Shown piece by piece: positions 9,114 to 17,900 of a stretch of 64,000 nt of DNA; position 1 is the stretch's first letter; the number at the start of each line of letters is the position of its first letter. Source of the stretch: Streptomyces formicae (lineage in GTDB: Bacteria > Actinomycetota > Actinomycetes > Streptomycetales > Streptomycetaceae). Made by a program: the position numbers and the translations under genes. Below the pieces are notes generated by a model, which saw nothing but the letters and a program-made list of their open reading frames with translations, ran no database searches and had not been told where the DNA came from. Location of the stretch: positions 1,426,001-1,490,000 of the forward strand of contig NZ_CP071872.1 of assembly GCF_022647665.1 (NCBI RefSeq), given 5' to 3'.

Positions 9114-10694
9114 ATGACCGCTGACCTGGCCCTCAAAGTGCTGTCGGACGCGCTGGGCGACCCATGGGGCCGTGTCTCACCGTCCTTCTACGACACCGCG
9201 CACGTCGTACGGGCATGGGCCCGCAACCCCGAACGCGTGCCTGCGGCCCTCGGCGGACCGGCGCTCACATTTCTGCTCAACCGGCAGAACCCCGACGGAA
9301 GTTGGGGGTCGCGGGCCGCTCCCAGGCCCTACCGGTTGGTTCCCACCCTTGCGGCGACGGTCGCACTGTCCGCGACAGACCGGTCCGCGGTGGACCTCAC
9401 ACGGCGCGATCGGGTCCTGGCAGCTCTGCACCGTGGGCTGGAGCACCTCACGGCTGAGCCCGTGCCACGGCCCGAGGACATGCCGGACACTGTCGCGGTC
9501 GAGTACCTGGTGCCCGCGTTGTGGGAAGAACTCGACGAACGGCTTGCCGACGCGCCCCGGGAAGCGGCACGCATCGAGCACGCCATGCGGCCGTTCGCTC
9601 CGTGGCAGGGGTTGTTGCACACCCTGCGGGAGCATGTCCGTGCTGGGACTGCGGTCCCCGTCCAGCGTGACCACTGCTGGGAGATCCTCGACTCAGCGGG
9701 CGTGCCGGTGCCGCCCTTCCGCGACGGTTCGGTCGTGTGCTCCCCGGCCGCGACGGCGGCGGCACTCGCCCGTTGCGAAAGAGAGGTACCAGCGGCGACG
9801 AAGTACCTGGCTGTCTCACCCCCCGGGCTGGACGGCGCACAACCGGTGGTGCTGCCGCTGGTCGTCTTCGAGCGGGTCTGGGTCCTGACCTCCCTCCTCC
9901 ACTCCGGTCTTCCGCTTCCCGCCTCGGTGAGAGCGGCGAGTATCGCCGGTCTCCTGCCGTTCGGGACTCCCGCCGGGGTGGGAGCCGCCCCTGGGCTGGC
10001 CATCGAGGCCGATGACACGGCCAACTACCTCTTCGCGCTGCTGCGGCTCGGCGCAGAGGTCGATCTCACCTGTCTGTTGGCCTTCGAGGGCGAATCCGCG
10101 TTCCGTACGTACCGCACACGTGAACGCAACGTCTCCACCAGCACCAATGCGCACGTTCTGGAGGCCCTGGCGGCGGGGATGGTGCGACGTCCGGCGCTGG
10201 CAGGGCAGTTCGGCGCTCCGGCTGCCAAGGCCCGAGACTTCCTGCTGGGCGCACAGGACAGCGACGGGCACTGGTCGGACAAATGGCATGCTTCACCGCT
10301 CTACGCCACATCGTGCGCCGTCTTCGCGCTCGTGACGTCTGAGGACCCGCGTGTCCGCCGGGCCGTGCAGCGTGCCACGGACTGGCTGTTGGGCACCCAG
10401 CGCCAGGACGGATCCTGGGGGCTGTGGTGCGGGACTCTCGAGGAGACCTCCTACGCGCTGACGATCCTTGCGCGCCATGGACGCGGGCGTAGCGGAAGCG
10501 CGGTACGCGTGGCCGTGGAGCGCGGCATCCGGTTCCTCGATGCCGCCGGCGCATCGGGGCCGGACGACGACGCCAGGACACCTCTCTGGCACAGCAAGGA
10601 GCTCTACAGCCCGCTGCGGTTGGTCGGCGCGCTGGTTCCGGGCGCGCGCCACGCGTCCCACCGCTTCCTGGAAGGACATGACCGATGCGACTGA
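9114..10694 (+). CDS. Class II (protonation-initiated) terpene cyclase
   Basis: A 526-residue protein related to bacterial labdane-type diterpene cyclases and squalene-hopene cyclase. Two QW-like repeats are visible, NPDGSWGS near residue 61 and RQDGSWGLWCG near 430. The general-acid motif, normally DxDD, reads EADD at residues 298-301. The central Asp that donates the proton is kept, but the first Asp is replaced by Glu. The family protonates and cyclises geranylgeranyl diphosphate without cleaving the diphosphate. The gene follows the prenyl synthase by 24 bp and overlaps the P450 gene by 10 bp. No aspartate-rich class I domain is present. Confidence 0.82.
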   Translation: MTADLALKVLSDALGDPWGRVSPSFYDTAHVVRAWARNPERVPAALGGPALTFLLNRQNPDGSWGSRAAPRPYRLVPTLAATVALSATDRSAVDLTRRDRVLAALHRGLEHLTAEPVPRPEDMPDTVAVEYLVPALWEELDERLADAPREAARIEHAMRPFAPWQGLLHTLREHVRAGTAVPVQRDHCWEILDSAGVPVPPFRDGSVVCSPAATAAALARCEREVPAATKYLAVSPPGLDGAQPVVLPLVVFERVWVLTSLLHSGLPLPASVRAASIAGLLPFGTPAGVGAAPGLAIEADDTANYLFALLRLGAEVDLTCLLAFEGESAFRTYRTRERNVSTSTNAHVLEALAAGMVRRPALAGQFGAPAAKARDFLLGAQDSDGHWSDKWHASPLYATSCAVFALVTSEDPRVRRAVQRATDWLLGTQRQDGSWGLWCGTLEETSYALTILARHGRGRSGSAVRVAVERGIRFLDAAGASGPDDDARTPLWHSKELYSPLRLVGALVPGARHASHRFLEGHDRCD

Positions 10695-11887
10695 GCGATG
10701 CGGTCCTGCATTTTCCCTTCACACCCGCTCCGTACGGTGAACCGCCCCTCGAATACGACAGGCTGCGCAGGGAAGCCCCGGTGACACCGGTGATTCTTCC
10801 CACTGGCCAACGGGTGTGGCTGGTCACCGGCTACGCGGACGCGCAGACCGTGGTCTCGGACCCTCGCTTCAGCCGCGATGTCCGCAGCGCGGGGCTTGCG
10901 GTCGGCACCGGGACCGACTTCTTCGTGATCAGCGGGTCCTTCATGTACATGGACCCGCCCGATCACACCCGTCTCCGACGCCTTGTGCAGCCCTTCTTCA
11001 CCCCCCGGTACCTGAAGCCGCTGCTGACCTCGGTGGAGGCCCTGGCCGACGACTGCTTCGACCGCTTCGCCGAATCCGGACCGCCTGCGGACCTCGTCTC
11101 GCAGTTCGCGTTCCCCTTCACCGTGCGAGTCGCCTGCCAGGTCCTGGGCATTCAAGAAGTCGACATCCCGGTACTCCGGTTCTGGGCCGAGACCATTCCC
11201 TCGCTGACCCGCTCGACTTCGGCCGAGATCGAACGCGCGGTGGGAGAGATGGGCCGGTGGCTGACCGTAGAGCTTCACGCCAAGCGCGAGGAACCCCGTG
11301 ATGATCTGCTCACCGCGCTGGTGACCGCACAGGATTCCGGTCACATCACCGAAAACGAAGCCCTCAACCTGGCCCGCCTGATGGTCTTCGCCGGTCAGGA
11401 CTCTCCCGGCAATCTGATCTCGCGGGGCGCCCTCCTGCTGATGCGCCACCCGGACCAATGGGCTGCGCTGTGCGCCGACCCGTCCCTCGTCGACGGCGCG
11501 GTCGAGGAGATCCTCCGCTACTCGATGACCAGCGGTACCGGACTGACCCATCCGACGGTCGCCTGCGAGGACGTGACTCTGTCCGGTGTACGGATCCAGG
11601 CCGGCGAGGTCGTCGTGAGCCCGCTCATCGCGGCGAACCGTGACCCGAGCACGTTCACCGAGCCGAACACCTTCGACATCGCGCGGACGGACGCGACGTC
11701 ACACATCACCTTCGGCAAAGGCATCCACTACTGCCTCGGCGCCCCCTTGGCCCGGATCCAGCTGCGCGTCGCCTTCGGCGGCCTCGCCCGGCGCTTCCCG
11801 GCGATCCGCCGCGGCGACACCACCGATCTCACCTGGAGCACCGACCTGCTGCCCAATCGGATCAAGGAACTCATGGTCACTTGGTGA
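10685..11887 (+). CDS. Cytochrome P450
   Basis: A 400-residue soluble P450. The heme-binding loop is FGKGIHYCLGAPLAR with the thiolate ligand at Cys350. The ExxR motif is EEILR. The I-helix motif is AGQDSPGN, with Ser where Thr usually sits next to the acidic residue. It starts inside the end of the cyclase gene (10-bp overlap), so it is almost certainly co-expressed and likely oxidises the cyclised terpene. No ferredoxin or reductase gene is adjacent. Confidence 0.92.
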   Translation: MRLSDAVLHFPFTPAPYGEPPLEYDRLRREAPVTPVILPTGQRVWLVTGYADAQTVVSDPRFSRDVRSAGLAVGTGTDFFVISGSFMYMDPPDHTRLRRLVQPFFTPRYLKPLLTSVEALADDCFDRFAESGPPADLVSQFAFPFTVRVACQVLGIQEVDIPVLRFWAETIPSLTRSTSAEIERAVGEMGRWLTVELHAKREEPRDDLLTALVTAQDSGHITENEALNLARLMVFAGQDSPGNLISRGALLLMRHPDQWAALCADPSLVDGAVEEILRYSMTSGTGLTHPTVACEDVTLSGVRIQAGEVVVSPLIAANRDPSTFTEPNTFDIARTDATSHITFGKGIHYCLGAPLARIQLRVAFGGLARRFPAIRRGDTTDLTWSTDLLPNRIKELMVTW

Positions 11888-12038
11888 GTGATGCCCGATC
11901 CGTGCTCGGGGCGATGGGCGCACACCACCACCCACCACTCCCGCCCCCGGGCGCCAACCCCCGGCGGGGTGCGCGAGTTCACCCCTTGGGCACCCCGCAT
12001 TCTGGGCATGCTCCTGGCAATCCGCTGCACTGGTCCGC

Positions 12039-13271
12039 ATGAGTGGACACCACGCTGACGAAGCGCACGCGCACTCCCATGGTCCGAGCCGCCGCTCCCT
12101 GCTCGCCGGTGCGGGCGGCCTGCTGATAGCCGCCGCCGTACCCGGCTCCGCCTACGCGGCGCAGACCCGTACCGCGTCGGGCACCGCCCCGGCGCCCCGG
12201 GCCGGGGCCGGCCGCGACTCCCTGGTCACCCAGGGGACCCAACTGGTCCATGCCGACCTCCACAACCACACGCTGATGTCGGACGGCGACGGCGATCCCG
12301 CGCTGGCGTTCGCCTCGATGCGCGACGCCGGGCTCGACGTGGCCGCGCTCACCGACCACACCACGCTCTTCGCCATCAACGGCCTGACGCAGAGCGAGTG
12401 GGACCGCACCCGCCAGCTCGCGGACGCCGCGGACGACCCGGGCGCGTACACCGCGATCCGCGGCTTCGAGTGGTCCCACCCGCTCATCGGCCACGCCAAC
12501 GTGTGGTTCACGGACCAGTTCGTCGACCTGGGCGGGGCCGGCTCGATGAGCTCGCTCTACAGCTGGCTCGGCAGCCGGGACGGCGTCGCGGGCTTCAACC
12601 ACCCCGGGCGTGAGACCGGCCGGTTCGACAACTTCGCGTACGTGCCGGCCGCGCGCGAGAAGATGGTCAGCGTCGAGATGTTCAACCGCGGCGACGACTA
12701 CCTCTTCGACGGCTGGGCGGACCGCCAGTCCTCGCACCTCAACGCCTGCCTCAACGCCGGCTGGCGCACCGGCATCACCGGCGTGAGCGACCACCACGGC
12801 ACCGAGTGGGGCGAGGCCGAGGGAGTGGGCCGCGCCGGGCTCTGGGTCACCGAGAACACCCGGGCCGGGGTCCTCGAAGCCCTGCGCGCCCGGCGCTTCT
12901 TCGCCACCCGGTACTCGGGCCTGCGCCTCGACGCCACCGCGAACGGCGTCCAGATGGGCGGCGTCCTGCCGCTCGTCTCCGGCGACGTCCGCTTCGCCGT
13001 GGACCTCGACCGCGGCGCCGAGTGGGCGGGCAAGCCGCTCAACGTCCAGGTGCTGCGCCCCGGTACGGACGCACCGGTCGTGGCCGACGTCATCGAGACC
13101 ACGTCCGGCAGCCTGACCGAGTTCACCGTCCCGCTCGACGTCGAGGACGGCTCCTGGGTCGTGCTGCGGGTATCCGACCCCTCGCAGCCGAACGGGCAGC
13201 CCGGTCCGGCGGGCCACCCCTGCAACGACCTCGGTGTCGCCTACTCGAGCCCCTGGTGGCTCCAGTCCTGA
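12039..13271 (+). CDS. Tat-exported PHP-domain metallohydrolase (CehA/McbA type)
   Basis: A 410-residue protein with a twin-arginine signal peptide (SRRSLLAG, hydrophobic to AYAA). The PHP metal site begins HADLHNHTLMSDGDG, continues with LTDHTT and later GFNHPG and GVSDHHGTEW, giving the His/Asp set of phosphoesterase-type PHP proteins. A beta-rich C-terminal domain of about 100 residues follows. It would act outside the cell on an unknown phosphoester or ester. No clear ribosome-binding site precedes ATG 12039. The gene is convergent with nagB, 22 bp away. Confidence 0.82.
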   Translation: MSGHHADEAHAHSHGPSRRSLLAGAGGLLIAAAVPGSAYAAQTRTASGTAPAPRAGAGRDSLVTQGTQLVHADLHNHTLMSDGDGDPALAFASMRDAGLDVAALTDHTTLFAINGLTQSEWDRTRQLADAADDPGAYTAIRGFEWSHPLIGHANVWFTDQFVDLGGAGSMSSLYSWLGSRDGVAGFNHPGRETGRFDNFAYVPAAREKMVSVEMFNRGDDYLFDGWADRQSSHLNACLNAGWRTGITGVSDHHGTEWGEAEGVGRAGLWVTENTRAGVLEALRARRFFATRYSGLRLDATANGVQMGGVLPLVSGDVRFAVDLDRGAEWAGKPLNVQVLRPGTDAPVVADVIETTSGSLTEFTVPLDVEDGSWVVLRVSDPSQPNGQPGPAGHPCNDLGVAYSSPWWLQS

Positions 13272-13293
13272 GCCGGCCCCGGCCTGGCGGTGC

Positions 13294-14079
13294 CTACAGG
13301 CCCTGCCAGGCCGGCTTGTTCGCGTACGTGTGCCGGAAGTAGTCCGCCAGCTTCAGCTTCGACGCCGCGGCCTCGTCCACGACCACCGTCGCGTGCGGGT
13401 GCAGCTGAAGCGCCGATGCCGGTACGAGCGCCGCCACCGGCCCCTCCACGGTGGCGGCCACCGCCTCGGCCTTGCCCTCGCCCGTCGCCAGCAGCACCAG
13501 GTGGCGCGCCTCCAGGATCGTCCCGATCCCCTGCGTGATCACGTGGTGCGGCACCTGGGCGATGTCCCCGTCGAAGAAGCGTGCGTTGTCCACCCGGGTC
13601 TGCTGCGTCAGCGTCTTGATCCGCGTGCGCGAGACGAGCGACGAGCACGGCTCGTTGAAGCCGATGTGCCCGTCCGTGCCGATCCCGAGCAGCTGGAGGT
13701 CCACGCCGCCCGCCTCGGCCAGCGCCGCGTCGTACGCCTCGCACGCGCCCTGCACGTCCTGCGCCGATCCGTCGGGCCCCATGAAGGCGTCCGGGCTCAG
13801 CCCGAGCGGCTCGACGACCTCGCGCAGCACGACCGAGCGGTACGACTCGGGGTGCCCGGCCGGCAGGCCCACGTACTCGTCCAGCTGCGCGATCCGCGCG
13901 CGCGACGCGTCGGCCTCGCCCGCACGCACCTTCCTGGCGAGCGCCTCGTAGACGGGCAGCGGGGTCGATCCGGTGGCCACCCCGAGCAGCGCGTCGGGCT
14001 TGCGGCGGAGGAGGTCCGCGATGCCCTGGGCGATGAGCTCTCCGCCAGCCTTGGCGTCCGGGACGATGACAACTTCCAC
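13294..14079 (-). CDS. nagB: Glucosamine-6-phosphate deaminase
   Basis: A 261-residue cytoplasmic enzyme converting glucosamine-6-phosphate to fructose-6-phosphate and ammonia, the last step of GlcNAc catabolism. Family landmarks are ATGSTPLPVYEAL (phosphate loop), the LDEYVGLP segment with the catalytic Asp, and GIGTDGHIGFNEP. The gene diverges from a SIS-domain gene; the shared upstream region contains a DasR-like operator 30 bp from the start codon. Together with the das genes at the left edge this is the aminosugar regulon locus. Confidence 0.95.
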   Translation of the reverse strand: MEVVIVPDAKAGGELIAQGIADLLRRKPDALLGVATGSTPLPVYEALARKVRAGEADASRARIAQLDEYVGLPAGHPESYRSVVLREVVEPLGLSPDAFMGPDGSAQDVQGACEAYDAALAEAGGVDLQLLGIGTDGHIGFNEPCSSLVSRTRIKTLTQQTRVDNARFFDGDIAQVPHHVITQGIGTILEARHLVLLATGEGKAEAVAATVEGPVAALVPASALQLHPHATVVVDEAAASKLKLADYFRHTYANKPAWQGL

Positions 14080-14108
14080 GCTGGGCCTGCCGATCGGTCG
14101 ATGGTATC

Positions 14109-14124
14109 GGTGGTATAGACCAAT
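14109..14124. promoter_or_regulatory. DasR-type operator (dre) between nagB and SIS gene
   Basis: The 12-bp core TGGTATAGACCA (14111-14122) differs at one base from the core TGGTCTAGACCA of the published DasR response element. It lies 30 bp upstream of nagB and about 110 bp upstream of the SIS gene, where binding could repress both. DasR is a GntR-family regulator released by glucosamine-6-phosphate in Streptomyces; its gene is not in this window. Confidence 0.8.
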
Positions 14125-14233
14125 CTAGCAGAAGGGGGGTGGCCCGGAGGTGAATCCCGGCTGGCGGGGGTGCGGCCGTCCGTGGTCGACTGAGCCGGAG
14201 AACGGCGCCCGGACCGTATGGGAGGCACCAGGC

Positions 14234-15313
14234 ATGTCCGCCACGACGGCCGCCGACAACGGCGGGCACAGCGAGCAGCCGGGACGGATCATGGCCGCCG
14301 AGATGGCGGAGCAGCCCGCGGTGCTGCGCCGGATCCTCGACCGGGGCGCGCCGAGGATCCTTGAGACCGCCGCCGCGATCGCCGGCCGCGGGCCCCGCTT
14401 CGTCCTGCTCACGGCGCGCGGTACGTCCGACAACGCCGCCCTGTACGCCAAGTACCTGCTGGAGATCCGGCTCGGGCTGCCGTGCGGGCTCGCCTCCATG
14501 TCGACGACGACGGCGTACGGCGCGAAGCCGGACCTCACCGACGTGCTCGTGATCACCGTCAGCCAGTCCGGCGGCTCACCCGACCTGGTGGCGTCCACGA
14601 AAGCCGCCCGGGACGCGGGAGCGATCACCGTCGCCGTGACGAACAACCCGGACTCGCCGCTCGCGGCGGTCTCCGAGTGCCACGTCGACATCCTCGCGGG
14701 GCCCGAGAAGGCGCTGCCCGCGACCAAGACGTACACCGCGTCCCTGCTCGCGCTCTACCTCTTCGTCGAGGGGCTGGGGGGCGGCGACGGCGCGGCCGCG
14801 CAGGTCCTGCCGGAGCTCGCCGAGCAGATCCTGGCCCGCCGCGACGAGGTGCGCGGCCTCGCCTCGCGCTACCGCTTCGCCGAGCGCATGGTCATCACCT
14901 CCCGCGGCTACGGCTACCCGACGGCCAAGGAGGCGGCGCTGAAGCTCATGGAGACGAGCTACATCCCCGCGCTCTCCTACTCCGGGGCCGATCTGCTGCA
15001 CGGGCCGCTGGCCATGGTCGACAACATCTCGCCGGTGATCGCGGTCGTCACGGACGGCCACGGCGGCGAGGCCCTCCAGCCGGTGCTCGACCGCCTCCGC
15101 GGCCGCGGCGCCGACCTCTTCGTGGTCGGTCCGCAGCGCCAGGTGGAAGCGGCGTCGGCCGGGTTCGTGCTGCCGACGGAGGGGGTCGCGGAGGAGGTCC
15201 AGCCGATCCTGGAGATCCTGCCGCTCCAGCTGCTGGCGTACGAGATCACCATCGCCCGCGGCCAGGACCCGGACGCGCCGCGCGCCCTTGCGAAGGTCAC
15301 CGAGACGCACTGA
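14234..15313 (+). CDS. Two-SIS-domain phosphosugar-binding protein (GlmS isomerase-like)
   Basis: A 359-residue protein with two SIS domains: LLTARGTSDNAALYAKYLLE, VSQSGGSPDLV and PATKTYTASL in the first, ITSRGYGYPTAKEAALKLMETS in the second. This is the isomerase half of GlmS without the glutaminase domain, as in AgaS/FrlB-like aminosugar isomerases or deaminases. ATG 14234 has GGAGGC upstream and is preferred over ATG 14150. Divergence from nagB over a DasR-like site supports a role in aminosugar-phosphate metabolism. The exact reaction is unknown. Confidence 0.88.
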   Translation: MSATTAADNGGHSEQPGRIMAAEMAEQPAVLRRILDRGAPRILETAAAIAGRGPRFVLLTARGTSDNAALYAKYLLEIRLGLPCGLASMSTTTAYGAKPDLTDVLVITVSQSGGSPDLVASTKAARDAGAITVAVTNNPDSPLAAVSECHVDILAGPEKALPATKTYTASLLALYLFVEGLGGGDGAAAQVLPELAEQILARRDEVRGLASRYRFAERMVITSRGYGYPTAKEAALKLMETSYIPALSYSGADLLHGPLAMVDNISPVIAVVTDGHGGEALQPVLDRLRGRGADLFVVGPQRQVEAASAGFVLPTEGVAEEVQPILEILPLQLLAYEITIARGQDPDAPRALAKVTETH

Positions 15314-15691
15314 ACCGGCGGTCCGGCCGACGGTCCGAAGGTCGTGAGGCCCCAGGGGGCCGAGCGATGCGAGGAGCGCACAAAAGGATCGGCACCCGCG
15401 GGCCGCGGCGCCGGGACGGGACCCTCAGCCCGTCCGGCACCGCAGCCCGGAGTTGCTCGGCCGGCAGGGTGTGCGGTCCCGCCCGGCCGTGGGAGGCAGC
15501 GGCGCAGTCAGGGCAGAGAGCGCCGGGTACCTCGGTCCACCCTCCTGTGCGGGGAGGGCGGAGGCTCGATATCATCATTGTGGACTAGACCATTCTGGTC
15601 TGTCCATCCATATGTGCCCATGGATTTCCGGGCTCATCCTCCCTCACGGAGGCCCGTCCCGTCAGGTGCATCACGAAGGTACGCTCACAAC
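15314..15691. promoter_or_regulatory. 378-bp intergenic region with DasR-like sites before PdtaS-like kinase
   Basis: This gap holds one strong DasR-like core, TGGACTAGACCA at 15581-15592 (one mismatch to the consensus). Immediately after it comes a weaker, one-base-shorter imperfect dyad, TGGTCTGTCCA at 15596-15606. They lie about 90-110 bp upstream of the kinase start. The rest of the gap is GC-rich with no convincing gene. Confidence 0.68.
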
Positions 15692-17167
15692 GTGCCCTCC
15701 ATGAACGACCTCGTACGCCAGCACACCGCCCTCAGCGAGTCCGACCTCGAGTGGCTGCATCTGCTGGTCTCGGAGTGGCAGCTGCTCTCCGACCTCTCCT
15801 TCGCCGACCTCGTCCTCTGGGTGCCCACCCTCGACGGCACCCGCTACGTCTCGGTGGCGCAGATGCGGCCGAACACCGGCCCCACCTCCTACCAGGACGA
15901 CATGGTCGGTCACTTGGTTCCCCGCGGCCGCCGCCCGCTGCTCGACGCCGCCCTCGATGAGGGCCGGATCGTGCGCGAGGGCGACCCGGAGTGGCGCGAG
16001 GAGGTACCGGTGCGGGTCGAGTCCATCCCCGTGCGCCGCGAGGGTCGCGTCCTCGGCGTCATCGCCCGCAACACCAACCTGCTCACCGTGCGCACCCCGT
16101 CCCGGCTGGAGCTCACCTATCTCCAGTCCGCGTCCGACCTCGCCCAGATGATCGCCGCCGGCGCCTTCCCCTTCCCCGGGCAACAAGTCGACATGGACGC
16201 ATCCCCGCGGGCCGGGGACGGGCTGATCCGCCTGGACGCCGACGGCGTCGTGCAGTACGCGTCCCCCAACGCCCTCTCCGCGTACCACCGGCTCGGACTC
16301 GCCGCCGACCTCGTCGGCCAGCACCTCGGCCAGATCACCGCCGAACTCGCCCCGTCCCGCGGCCCGGTCGACGAGGCACTGGTCAAACTCGCCAGCGGAT
16401 ACGCGCCCCGCGAGGCCGAGGTCGAGGGCAACGGCGGTGTCATCCAGCTGCGCGCCATCCCGCTCAAGCCCAAGGGCCCCCGCATCGGTTCGCTCATCCT
16501 GCTGCGCGACGTCACCGAACTGCGCCGCCGCGAGCGGGAGTTGATCACCAAGGACGCCACCATCCGGGAGATCCACCACCGGGTGAAGAACAACCTCCAG
16601 ACGGTGGCCGCCCTGTTGCGCCTCCAGGCCCGCCGGATGGACTCCGTACGCGGCCGCGAGGCGCTCAACGAGGCCGTCCGCCGCGTCGGCTCGATCGCGA
16701 TCGTCCACGAGACGCTCTCCCAGAACCTCGACGAGCGCGTCGAGTTCGACGAGATCGCCGACCGCGTCCTGGCGATGGTCGCGGAGATCTCCCCGGGCAG
16801 GGTCGAGTGCCGGCGCACCGGCCGCTGCGGAATCCTCGATGCCGAAGTCGCCACCCCGCTCTCCATGGTGCTGACGGAGGTGCTCCAGAACGCGCTGGAG
16901 CACGCCTTCGCACCGGGGGAGCAGGGCACGGTCGAGGTCGCCGCGATGCGCGGCGGCCCGCGCGGCGACGAGCGGCTGCTGCTCACGGTCCAGGACGACG
17001 GCCGCGGGCTGCCGGAGGGTTTCGACCCGCAGCAGGCCGGCAATCTGGGTCTGCAGATCGTCAGAACGCTGGTCGAGGGCGAGTTGAGCGGCACCTTCGA
17101 CATGAAGCCCGCCCCGGGGCGCGGTACGCGCGTCGTGCTCGACATCCCCGTACGGAGCCAGAAGTAG
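15692..17167 (+). CDS. PdtaS-like sensor histidine kinase (GAF-PAS-HisKA_2)
   Basis: A 491-residue soluble kinase. An N-terminal GAF-like domain (about 1-150) is followed by a PAS domain (about 170-280). The dimerisation motif IREIHHRVKNNLQTVAALLRLQARR starts near residue 292, with the phosphoacceptor His at 295 or 296. The ATPase domain has TEVLQNALEHAF and DDGRGLPEG. This matches actinobacterial PdtaS, which usually signals to an unlinked ANTAR-type regulator, PdtaR; none is adjacent here. The start is GTG 15692 or ATG 15701. The final five codons are tandemly duplicated in the DNA just past the stop. Confidence 0.9.
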   Translation: MPSMNDLVRQHTALSESDLEWLHLLVSEWQLLSDLSFADLVLWVPTLDGTRYVSVAQMRPNTGPTSYQDDMVGHLVPRGRRPLLDAALDEGRIVREGDPEWREEVPVRVESIPVRREGRVLGVIARNTNLLTVRTPSRLELTYLQSASDLAQMIAAGAFPFPGQQVDMDASPRAGDGLIRLDADGVVQYASPNALSAYHRLGLAADLVGQHLGQITAELAPSRGPVDEALVKLASGYAPREAEVEGNGGVIQLRAIPLKPKGPRIGSLILLRDVTELRRRERELITKDATIREIHHRVKNNLQTVAALLRLQARRMDSVRGREALNEAVRRVGSIAIVHETLSQNLDERVEFDEIADRVLAMVAEISPGRVECRRTGRCGILDAEVATPLSMVLTEVLQNALEHAFAPGEQGTVEVAAMRGGPRGDERLLLTVQDDGRGLPEGFDPQQAGNLGLQIVRTLVEGELSGTFDMKPAPGRGTRVVLDIPVRSQK

Positions 17168-17182
17168 CGGAGCCAGAAGTAG
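17153..17182. repeat. Perfect tandem 15-bp duplication spanning a stop codon
   Basis: CGGAGCCAGAAGTAG occurs twice in direct succession (17153-17167 and 17168-17182), so the last codons of the kinase including TAG are repeated. The second copy is a second in-frame stop. It looks like a recent slippage duplication. Confidence 0.95.
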
Positions 17183-17196
17183 CCGCACACAGCAGC

Positions 17197-17230
17197 GAGC
17201 CCCGGACCGTTTCGACACGGTCCGGGGCTC
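17197..17230. terminator. Bidirectional terminator between kinase and wblE
   Basis: A perfect 14-bp stem (GAGCCCCGGACCGT paired with ACGGTCCGGGGCTC) with a 6-nt loop lies between convergent genes. No U-tract follows, as is common for Streptomyces terminators. Confidence 0.85.
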
Positions 17231-17325
17231 GAACGCTGTGAGTTACTGCTGCGCGCTGCGGCTCGGGGGCGGTGAGTGCGTACTCGCCGTACGCGCCGCC
17301 GGGCTCAGGCTCGTAACAGGTGGCG

Positions 17326-17583
17326 TCAGGCGCTGGCGTTGCGCGCCCGGTTGCGAGCGGCACGGCGCTTCATCGCGCGGCGCTCGTCCTCGCTGAGGCC
17401 ACCCCAGACGCCGGAGTCCTGGCCGGACTCGAGCGCCCACTGCAGACACTGCTCCATGACGGGGCAGCGGCGGCAGACGGCCTTGGCTTCCTCGATCTGC
17501 AGCAGCGCAGGACCGGTGTTGCCGATGGGGAAGAACAGCTCGGGGTCTTCCTCGCGGCAAACGGCGTTGTGACGCCAGTCCAT
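17326..17583 (-). CDS. wblE: WhiB-like iron-sulfur regulator WblE
   Basis: An 85-residue Wbl protein with four iron-sulfur ligands, Cys9, Cys37, Cys40 and Cys46, the GVWGG turn and a basic C-terminus (RRAMKRRAARNRARN). These proteins bind a [4Fe-4S] cluster and contact the principal sigma factor to control stress or redox genes. The start MDWRHNAVC has a GAGGT site upstream. The short length and lack of extensions fit WblE (WhiB1-type), supported by neighbouring genes remembered from S. coelicolor. Confidence 0.92.
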   Translation of the reverse strand: MDWRHNAVCREEDPELFFPIGNTGPALLQIEEAKAVCRRCPVMEQCLQWALESGQDSGVWGGLSEDERRAMKRRAARNRARNASA

Positions 17584-17900
17584 GGCTGCTACCTCTCTTG
17601 GTATTACGTGCAGGTTGCTTGTGAATGTGAACGCTTTCACGAATCCCCCCGCGAGGGAAGGGCCAACGCCCAGATGAACTGGTGCGGTCCAGGTTTCGAG
17701 GAGGGGTTCTGGCTTTCAGTGGAGGCCGGTGTTGCGGGCCGTCCCGATCGCCATGTAGAGATTCGCAAACCTCGGCTGCGGATACAACCCCTTCCGGGAA
17801 GTTTTTTTTGATTCCTTGGTGTCGACTAGATCACAGCCGTACTTCCATGGGGTGGACCCGCGCCTAAACGTTCGACTACAAGGACTTTGGGCCCTTCCAC
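17584..17900. other. 317-bp region upstream of wblE, with dyad and T8 run
   Basis: This gap contains the wblE promoter region. Two elements stand out: the dyad GTGAACGCTTTCAC at about 17627-17640, and a short hairpin CTTCCGGGAAG followed by eight T residues (17791-17809) on the + strand. A T8 run is rare at this base composition. No + strand gene precedes it, so it could end a transcript antisense to the wblE leader. No protein-coding gene is evident. Confidence 0.4.
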
